The notes under the pieces were generated by a model that was given only the letters and a program-made list of their open reading frames with translations, made no database searches and was not told where the DNA came from. A stretch of DNA of 64,000 nt, taken from WHSW01 sp963767285 (GTDB taxonomy: Bacteria > Actinomycetota > Thermoleophilia > Solirubrobacterales > 70-9). Location: positions 961,470 to 1,025,469 of the forward strand of contig CAVYDJ010000004.1 in NCBI GenBank assembly GCA_963767285.1. The letters are read 5' to 3'. Positions 57,794-64,000 of the stretch are shown piece by piece (positions within the stretch are counted from its first letter, which is position 1; every line of letters starts with the position of its first letter). Both the position numbers and the translations under genes were made by a program.

Positions 57794-59041
57794 ATGATCG
57801 TCTGCGCCCTGATCCCCCGCCTGATGCTCTCGAGCGCGATCGGGGAGCGGCGGGAGCTCATCGGCAGGCCGGTCGCCCTCGCCCCCGAGCCCGGCGGCCC
57901 GCAGGTGATCAGCGAACCCTCGGGGACCGCGGAGGCGTTCGGAGTGCGCGCCGGGATGCGACTCGGCGAGGCGCTCTCCCGCTGCCCCGCTCTCACCCTC
58001 GTGGCCCCCGACCCGGTGTGCGCCGAGGCGGTCTGGGAGCACTCGTTGCGCGCCCTGGAGTCGATCGGCGCCCGGGTCGAGCCCTCGCGCCCCGGCGAGG
58101 CGTTCTTCGACTCCGCGGCGCTGCGCGGACTCTACGGCGAGGCCGAGCAGGTGCTTCACCGGGCCCGGCGCGTGCTGGATCCCCCAGCCAGGGTGGGCGC
58201 CGGGCCGAACCGGCTCTGCGCGCGGGCGGCGGCGGCGCGGATGCGCGCCCGGCGCCCGGCGCTCGCGATCGCCGGAAGCGCGGCGCGGCAGCTGCTCGCC
58301 GAGCTGCCGGTCGACGCGCTTCGTGACCGGTTCGGCGACGAGTGGGCCGGGGCCGGGATCCCCGACACCCTGCGCCGACTCGGGGTCCGGACCCTGGGCG
58401 AGCTCGCCGGGCTGCCCGCCGAGGCGATCGCCGACCGCTTCGGCGAGCCGGGGCTGAGGGCGCTGCGGCTGGCGCGCGGCGAGGACGAGCCGCTTCGCCC
58501 CCGCCGCCCCCCCGACGAGATCGAGTCGAGGCTGGGGCTTCCCGAGGCGGCCTCCGGCCCGCAGCTCGAGCGGGCCCTCGGGCTGCTGGTCGAGCGCCTG
58601 CTGGCTCATCCGGCGCGGGCCGACAGGACGATCCGCAGGCTGCGGATCGAAGCCCGGCTCGCCGGTGGCGCCGGCGGTTGGCGCTGCGAGGTCGTCCTGC
58701 GCAGCGCCAGCGCCGACGCCGAGCGGCTGCTGCTGGCGCTGACGCCACGCCTGAACGAACTTCCCGGCCCAGCTTCATGGCTCGGGCTGCGCGCAGTCGA
58801 GCTCGGCCCCGAGGCGGGCGAGCAGGGTCAGCTCGGCCGCTCGCCGGGCGAGGAGCGGCGCGGGCGGCTGACCGAGGCGGTGCGCCAGGTGCGCTCGGCC
58901 GCCGGCCGCGATGCGGTGCTGCGGGTGCTCGAGATCGATCCCGGCTCGCGGGTCCCGGAACGGCGGGCGATCCTCGCCCCTTTCAATAACGAATCCGCCG
59001 GCTCCTCCGCTTCGCGTCCGGGGCCGGCGGGTGGTCGATGA
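57794..59041 (+). CDS. imuB: ImuB-like Y-family polymerase homologue of the SOS mutasome
   Basis: The 415-residue protein has the Y-family fold (palm/fingers about 1-230, HhH thumb region PDTLRRLGVRTLGELAGLPAEAIADRFGEPG, little finger after about 270). The first metal motif reads MIVCALIPRL and the SxDE motif reads PGEAFFD, so the catalytic Asp residues are absent, as in ImuB proteins. ImuB acts as an adaptor bringing DnaE2 to the sliding clamp. A clean clamp-binding QLxLF/W motif is not seen; the nearest is EQGQLGR. LexA box directly upstream. The ATGA overlap couples it to the DUF6504 gene. Confidence 0.85.
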   Translation: MIVCALIPRLMLSSAIGERRELIGRPVALAPEPGGPQVISEPSGTAEAFGVRAGMRLGEALSRCPALTLVAPDPVCAEAVWEHSLRALESIGARVEPSRPGEAFFDSAALRGLYGEAEQVLHRARRVLDPPARVGAGPNRLCARAAAARMRARRPALAIAGSAARQLLAELPVDALRDRFGDEWAGAGIPDTLRRLGVRTLGELAGLPAEAIADRFGEPGLRALRLARGEDEPLRPRRPPDEIESRLGLPEAASGPQLERALGLLVERLLAHPARADRTIRRLRIEARLAGGAGGWRCEVVLRSASADAERLLLALTPRLNELPGPASWLGLRAVELGPEAGEQGQLGRSPGEERRGRLTEAVRQVRSAAGRDAVLRVLEIDPGSRVPERRAILAPFNNESAGSSASRPGPAGGR

Positions 59042-59283
59042 TCCGGCCCCAGGTCTACTGGCCGAGCCCGATTGAGGTCGAGGCCGGCGAGGACGGCGCG
59101 CCGCTGCGAATCGGCGGTGTAAGGGTCGAGGCGGTGCGCGAGCAGTGGCTGGTCGAGGACCGCTGGTGGACGCCGAAGCCCCTGCAAAGGGCGTATTTCG
59201 AGGTCGTGCTCACCGACGGCCGCAACCTGGTCGTCTTCCGCGAGCCGCCCGACGGCGTGCGCTGGTACGAGCAGCGGGCCTGA
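59038..59283 (+). CDS. DUF6504 family protein
   Basis: The 81-residue protein has the pattern WPSPIEVEAGEDGAPLRIGGVRVEAVREQWLVEDRWW, then YFEVVLTDGRNLVVFREPPDGVRWY. This is a small beta-rich domain known from actinobacterial operons between imuB and dnaE2. Its role in translesion synthesis is undefined. It overlaps imuB by 4 bases and is 7 bases from dnaE2, so it is made together with both. Confidence 0.8.
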   Translation: MIRPQVYWPSPIEVEAGEDGAPLRIGGVRVEAVREQWLVEDRWWTPKPLQRAYFEVVLTDGRNLVVFREPPDGVRWYEQRA

Positions 59284-59290
59284 GCCGGCC

Positions 59291-62200
59291 GTGGCCTACG
59301 TCGAGCTCCACGCGCATTCTTCGTATTCGTTCCTCGACGGTGCCTCGCTGCCGGAGGAGCTCGCCACCCGGGCGGCCGAGTACGGCTACGAGGCCCTCGC
59401 GCTCACCGACCACGACAACGTCTGCGGAGCGATGGAGCTGGCGCAGGCCTGCAAGGGCCTCGGCGTGCGCGCGATCCACGGGTCAGAGCTGACGATCGAG
59501 GGCGGCGGTCACCTCACCGTCCTGGTTGAGTCCGCGGAGGGTTGGCACAACCTCTGCCGGTTGCTGAGCGAGGCTCATTCGGGGACGCGGCCTCATCCCG
59601 GTCGCGACCCGCTCCCCCCCGCCCTGCCGCTCGACTCGCTCCTTGAGCGCAACGATGGGCTCATCTGTCTGTCGGGCTGTGCCCGCGACGGCGCCCTCGC
59701 GGGCAGGCGGGACCAGGAGGTGGCGCGCAGGCTGGCGGCGGCCTTCGGGCGCGAGCGCTTCCGGGTCGAGCTGCAGCGGCCGCTGTGGCGGCGCGACCGG
59801 GCCCGCAACCGCTGGCTCGCCGGGGTGGCCGAGCGGCTCGGCGTCGCCTGCGTGGCGACCGGCAACGTCCACGCGCACGACCGCGCCCGGGCTGAGCTCC
59901 AGGACGCCCTGGTCGCGGTGCGCCTGCACACGACCCTGGAGGAATCCGAGCCCGAGCGGCGCGGCAACACGAGCTCCGTGCTCGCCCCGCCGGCGACGGT
60001 CGCGGCGCGCTTCGCCGACCACCCCGGCGCGGTCGCGGAGACAGCGCGGCTGGCCGACCGGCTGCGTTTCGACCTCACCGCCGAGCTCGGCTACCGCTAT
60101 CCCGGCTCCGAGGACTCCGACGCCGACCGGACGCTGGCCGAGATCTGCCGCGGCCGGCTCGAGCTCCGCTACGACGGAATGCCCGAGCGGCCCGAGGCGG
60201 AACGGCGGCTGGAAGAGGAGCTGCGGGTGATCAGGGGCCTGGGCCTGTCGGGCTTCTTTCTCCTTCACTTCGATCTGCTCGAGCTGGCGCGCGAGGTCGC
60301 CGCCGAGGTCCGGGGCCCGGACTCGGCGCGCAACCTGCTGCCGCCCGGGCGCGGGCGAGGCTCGAGCGTGAGCTCGGTCGTCTGCTACCTCACCGGGCTC
60401 TCGCACGTGGACCCGGTGCGGGCGGGGCTGTTCCTGGGGCGCTTCCTCAACGACGACGTCACCGAGATGCCCGACATCGACCTCGACTTCCCCCGTGACA
60501 TCCGCGAGCAGCTGATCCCGCGCGTCCACGACCGCTACGGGCGCGAGCGGGCGGCGCTGGTCTCCGCCTTCGCCTGTTACCGCTCGCGCGGGGCGGTCCG
60601 CGACCTGGGCAAGACGCTGGGACTGCCGCCGGGCGAGATCGAACGGGTCGCCGGGATCGCGGACATGTACTCGCGCGGCGACGAGGTCGAGTCGGACATC
60701 GCCGAGGTGCTCGGACAGGGACGGGCGGAGTCGCCGCGGTGGCGGCATCTGGCGCGGCTGGCGCGCGAGGCCTGGGGTCTGCCGCGCCACCTCTCCCAGC
60801 ATCCCGGGGGAATGGTGCTCTCCACCCGCCCGCTGATCGACCTCTGCCCGGTTCAGCCGGCCGCGATGGAGGGACGCCAGATCGTCCAGTGGGACAAGGA
60901 CTCGTGCGCGGACGCGGGATTCCTGAAGATCGACCTGCTCGGGCTCGGGATGCTGTCGGCGGTCGAGCGCTGCGTCGAGATGATCGCCGAGGCCCGCCAC
61001 GAGCACATCGACCTCTCGCGGATCCCACTCGACGACGAGCCCACCTTCGAGGCCATCAGGGCGGCCGAGACGACGGGCGTGTTCCAGATCGAGAGCCGCG
61101 CCCAGATGCAGATGCTGCCGCGCAGCCTGCCGGAGACGCTCGACGACGTCGTCGTGCAGGTGGCGCTGGTGCGGCCGGGGCCAATTCAGGGCGGCGCCGT
61201 GCACCCGTACCTGGAGCGGCGGCGACTGCTGCGCGAGGATCCCGACTACCAGGTGCCGTACGAGCATCCGAGCCTGGAGCCGATCCTCGCCGACACGCTC
61301 GGGGCGATCGTCTTCCAGGACCAGGTGATTCAGGTCGCGATGGCGATGGCCGGCTTCTCCGCCGGCGAGGCGGAAGGGCTGCGGCGGGCGATGAGCCGCA
61401 AGCGCTCCGAGGCGGCCCTGAACGCCTACGGCGAGCGCTTCGTCGCAGGCGCGATGGACCGCGGGGCCGACCGCGGGCTCGCCGAGCGGGTGTTCGAGCA
61501 GGTGCGCGGCTTCTCGGGCTTCGGCTTTCCGAAGTCGCACGCTGCGGCGTTCGGGCTGCTCGCCTACCAGTCGACCTGGCTGCGGGTCCACTACGGCCCC
61601 GAGCTGCTCTGCGCGCTGTTCAACGAGCAGCCGATGGGCTTCTATCCCCCGGACTCGCTCACCCACGAGGCGCAGCGGCGAGGGATCGAGGTGCGGGGCG
61701 TGGACGTGAACGCGAGCGGGGTCGAGTGCACGGTGGAGCCGGGGGATGGCCTGGAGCCCGCCGTTCGGCTCGGGCTCGGCTACGTCAAGGGGGTTGGCGA
61801 GGAGGAGGCCGCCGCCCTTGTGGTCGAGCGTGAGCATGGTGGTCCCTATCGCGACCTCGCCGAGCTCGCCTCGCGCTCGGGGATCGGGCGCGACGGTCTG
61901 GAACGGCTCGCCTGGGCCGGCGCCTGCGAGTCGCTCGGTCCGGCCGCCGGCGAAGCGCCGCGCCGCGCCGAGCTCTGGCGGCTGGGCGTGGCGCGCGGCA
62001 GCGACCAGGTCCGTGGTCGTCCGTGGGCCCAACTGGCGCTGCCGCTCCCCCTTCCCGCCCCGCCCGGCCTGCGCGCGCTCGACTCCTGGGAGCGGATCGT
62101 CGCCGACTACACGTCGACCGGGGTGACGCTCGGCGAGCATCCGATCGAGGTTCTGCGCCCCGAACTCGCGGACGGCCTGGTGCGCAGCGACGACCTGCTG

Positions 62201-62599
62201 GTCGTGCCCGATCGCACCCCGGTCCGGATCGCCGGGATGGTCGTCGCGCGCCAGCGACCGGCGACCGCGAAGGGGGTCGTCTTCATGCTGCTCGAGGACG
62301 AGGCCGGGGTCGCGAACGTGATCGTGCCGCCCCCGGTCTACGAGCGCTGCCGGCTGGCGGTCCGGACGGCGGGCTTCGCCGTCGTGGGCGGGCGTCTGGA
62401 GCGCCGCGAGAACGTGCTCAACGTCGTTGCCGACTCCGTCGAGCGCCTGGCGGTCCCCGCCGACGCCGCCGGTGGCCAGGTGCGCCACATCGAGCCGCCG
62501 GCGCATCGGGAAACGGGGCGCGACCCCGACCATGCCGACCAGGCGGCCGCCGTGGCGGCCGTCGCTCCCCGCGGCCACAGCTTTGGCCGCAGGGGCTGA
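59291..62599 (+). CDS. dnaE2: Error-prone DNA polymerase III alpha subunit (DnaE2/ImuC)
   Basis: The 1102-residue polymerase is the catalytic part of the SOS mutasome. It has an N-terminal PHP domain (VELHAHSSYSFLDGASLPEEL, ALTDHDNVCG). The C-family palm has the catalytic pair in EMPDIDLDFPRDIREQ, with GRGRGSSVSSVVCYLTGL and GFPKSHAAAFGLLAYQS. A C-terminal OB domain follows (VRIAGMVVARQRPATAKGVVFMLLEDE). It lacks the long tau-binding tail of DnaE1. GTG 59291 follows the DUF6504 stop by 7 bases. Expression should be LexA-controlled through imuB. Confidence 0.96.
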   Translation: MAYVELHAHSSYSFLDGASLPEELATRAAEYGYEALALTDHDNVCGAMELAQACKGLGVRAIHGSELTIEGGGHLTVLVESAEGWHNLCRLLSEAHSGTRPHPGRDPLPPALPLDSLLERNDGLICLSGCARDGALAGRRDQEVARRLAAAFGRERFRVELQRPLWRRDRARNRWLAGVAERLGVACVATGNVHAHDRARAELQDALVAVRLHTTLEESEPERRGNTSSVLAPPATVAARFADHPGAVAETARLADRLRFDLTAELGYRYPGSEDSDADRTLAEICRGRLELRYDGMPERPEAERRLEEELRVIRGLGLSGFFLLHFDLLELAREVAAEVRGPDSARNLLPPGRGRGSSVSSVVCYLTGLSHVDPVRAGLFLGRFLNDDVTEMPDIDLDFPRDIREQLIPRVHDRYGRERAALVSAFACYRSRGAVRDLGKTLGLPPGEIERVAGIADMYSRGDEVESDIAEVLGQGRAESPRWRHLARLAREAWGLPRHLSQHPGGMVLSTRPLIDLCPVQPAAMEGRQIVQWDKDSCADAGFLKIDLLGLGMLSAVERCVEMIAEARHEHIDLSRIPLDDEPTFEAIRAAETTGVFQIESRAQMQMLPRSLPETLDDVVVQVALVRPGPIQGGAVHPYLERRRLLREDPDYQVPYEHPSLEPILADTLGAIVFQDQVIQVAMAMAGFSAGEAEGLRRAMSRKRSEAALNAYGERFVAGAMDRGADRGLAERVFEQVRGFSGFGFPKSHAAAFGLLAYQSTWLRVHYGPELLCALFNEQPMGFYPPDSLTHEAQRRGIEVRGVDVNASGVECTVEPGDGLEPAVRLGLGYVKGVGEEEAAALVVEREHGGPYRDLAELASRSGIGRDGLERLAWAGACESLGPAAGEAPRRAELWRLGVARGSDQVRGRPWAQLALPLPLPAPPGLRALDSWERIVADYTSTGVTLGEHPIEVLRPELADGLVRSDDLLVVPDRTPVRIAGMVVARQRPATAKGVVFMLLEDEAGVANVIVPPPVYERCRLAVRTAGFAVVGGRLERRENVLNVVADSVERLAVPADAAGGQVRHIEPPAHRETGRDPDHADQAAAVAAVAPRGHSFGRRG

Positions 62600-62638
62600 T
62601 TTGCAGGCCTTTCGTGACCGATTGCAAGATCCCTTGCA

Positions 62639-62672
62639 GAACATATGTTCTGTCCGGGAGCGTTCCTAGTCT
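62639..62672 (+). promoter_or_regulatory. Second LexA (SOS) box and candidate promoter
   Basis: A perfect palindrome GAACATATGTTC lies at 62639-62650, 40 bases after the dnaE2 stop. TAGTCT at 62667-62672 is a plausible -10 whose -35 position falls within the box. A GTG follows 7 nt later. Confidence 0.85.
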
Positions 62673-62679
62673 GCCCCAC

Positions 62680-62940
62680 GTGCGAATGAGAAACGACGAC
62701 AACTGCATGCGCCAGCGAGTCCTCGGCGCGATCGACTTGGCGATCGACTTCGCCACCCTCGGCGAATACGGCCTCGAGCCCCTTCCCGCTCACACGGGCA
62801 GCCTCGCGGACGAGCCCTGTCGCGAACGGCCCGGTCAGTCGACCGGATGGGAGGCGTTCGCGAAGGCTCGTCGCGGGGATTGCGTCCGCGTGCGGTACTC
62901 GGCCAACGGCCGGGTCCGCCGGCTGCACGAGCTCGGCTAG
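62680..62940 (+). CDS. Small SOS-box-controlled orphan protein
   Basis: The 86-residue protein starts at GTG 62680 (ATG 62686 is an alternative) and begins VRMRNDDNCMRQRVLGAIDLAIDFATLGEYGLEP. It ends with a basic beta-like stretch DCVRVRYSANGRVRRLHELG. It is charged and soluble, has three Cys, and shows no membrane segment. I recognise no family. The LexA box upstream, the leaderless -10 spacing and the position after dnaE2 suggest a DNA-damage-induced gene. A strong hairpin follows 13 bases after the stop. Confidence 0.65.
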   Translation: MRMRNDDNCMRQRVLGAIDLAIDFATLGEYGLEPLPAHTGSLADEPCRERPGQSTGWEAFAKARRGDCVRVRYSANGRVRRLHELG

Positions 62941-62953
62941 GTCCCCGGAACGA

Positions 62954-62981
62954 CGAAGAGCCGCCCGGAGGCGGCTCTTCG
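62954..62981. terminator. Bidirectional hairpin between orphan SOS gene and rRNA operon
   Basis: CGAAGAGCCGCC pairs perfectly with GGCGGCTCTTCG over 12 bases with loop CGGA. On the minus strand it follows 5S rRNA and is preceded by TTTCTTTCT. It likely terminates both the rRNA operon and the convergent gene. Confidence 0.75.
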
Positions 62982-62989
62982 AGAAAGAA

Positions 62990-63105
62990 ACGGCGGCGAC
63001 CTACTCTCCCAGGGACGCGAGTCCCAAGTACCATCGGCGCTGAGGGGCTTAACTGCTCTGTTCGGAATGGGAAGAGGTGTTTCCCCCTCGCTATGACCAC
63101 CGAAA
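62990..63105 (-). rRNA. rrf: 5S ribosomal RNA
   Basis: The minus strand contains the 5S core ACACCTCTTCCCATTCCGAA and CAGAGCAGTTAAGCCCCTCA, then GGTACTTGGGACTCGCGTCC and GGGAGAGTAGGTCGCCGCC. Ends are set from the terminal pairing region and may be off by a few bases. Length is about 116 nt. Confidence 0.93.
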
Positions 63106-63119
63106 TCGGTCGAGACCGC

Positions 63120-63138
63120 GCGCCTCTGCGGGAGGCGC
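63120..63138 (-). other. Hairpin in the 23S-5S spacer
   Basis: GCGCCTC (63120-63126) pairs with GAGGCGC (63132-63138) around TGCGG. It lies in the transcribed spacer, where processing stems are expected. Confidence 0.5.
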
Positions 63139-63199
63139 CCGGGCCCCGGTGGGGCTTGAAAACTGCACCGCAAGCCGAAAGAAAAAGCGCATTCAAAAT

Positions 63200-64000
<801 letters not shown>

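Noticed and set aside
59483..62644. A 1053-residue minus-strand open frame opposite dnaE2
   Set aside because: It is the antisense shadow of a clearly conserved polymerase, with His/Arg/Gln-rich composition typical of such shadows.

Overview
The window is about 64 kb of very GC-rich DNA. Its gene content is actinobacterial: a GarA-type FHA protein next to an FtsR-type MerR regulator, SepF, an RsiG-like anti-sigma protein with a single c-di-GMP motif, MurA with Asp at the catalytic Cys position, and an ImuB/DnaE2 mutasome. The single-motif RsiG and the abundant cell-surface families suggest a deep-branching actinobacterium, probably Thermoleophilia (Solirubrobacterales). That placement is inference. 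Genes are packed tightly: no stretch over 300 bases lacks a gene, rRNA or gene remnant, and no tRNA, CRISPR array, prophage or insertion sequence was recognised.

Layout. 1-7540: a mixed region with a membrane-protein end, potassium channel, GH3 hydrolase, secreted metalloprotease, NAD synthetase, a thioesterase/YdeI pair, an HTH-TM-RskA-like protein and a RibD-like reductase. 7541-11845 (minus): FAD oxidase and SRPBCC protein, then ftsR, garA, rsiG and pgsA. 11857-31883 (minus): the ancestral rpsB-tsf-pyrH-frr-uppS-cdsA-dxr-rseP-ispG-proS series for translation, undecaprenyl, phospholipid and isoprenoid synthesis, interrupted by accessory genes. The accessory genes are a 1068-residue secreted protein, nfo, fadD with a decayed SMP-30 gene, a DUF559 protein, a secreted Gly-linker protein and an enoyl-reductase-like gene. 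31990-37359 (minus): the division/cell-wall flank pgeF-yggS-sepF-proC-yggT-lspA-rluD plus a CCA-type nucleotidyltransferase. 37408-45754: a PQQ-like propeller gene, then the histidine genes hisZ-G-D-B-H-A with hisF set apart by three small genes. 45854-48781: murA divergent from an HD hydrolase and an alpha/beta hydrolase. 48873-50798: a MauE-thioredoxin-Cys-rich fusion. 51061-57134: an isocitrate/isopropylmalate dehydrogenase-like gene and the branched-chain amino-acid transporter livH-M-G-F with its binding protein convergent. 57794-62940: a LexA-box-controlled imuB-DUF6504-dnaE2 operon, followed by a small orphan gene behind its own LexA box. 62990-64000 (minus): 5S rRNA and the 3' part of 23S rRNA.

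Expression signals. Within operons, neighbouring genes very often overlap by 1, 4 or 8 bases (ATGA, GTGA, TTGA, TGATG), which points to translational coupling. At least fifteen first genes have a TANNNT hexamer 6-10 nt before the start codon and no Shine-Dalgarno sequence, the pattern expected for leaderless mRNAs.

Quality caution. Three normally intact genes (rpsB, hisD, livF) each carry an apparent single-base frameshift. They may be real, but assembly indels are the simpler explanation and should be excluded first.
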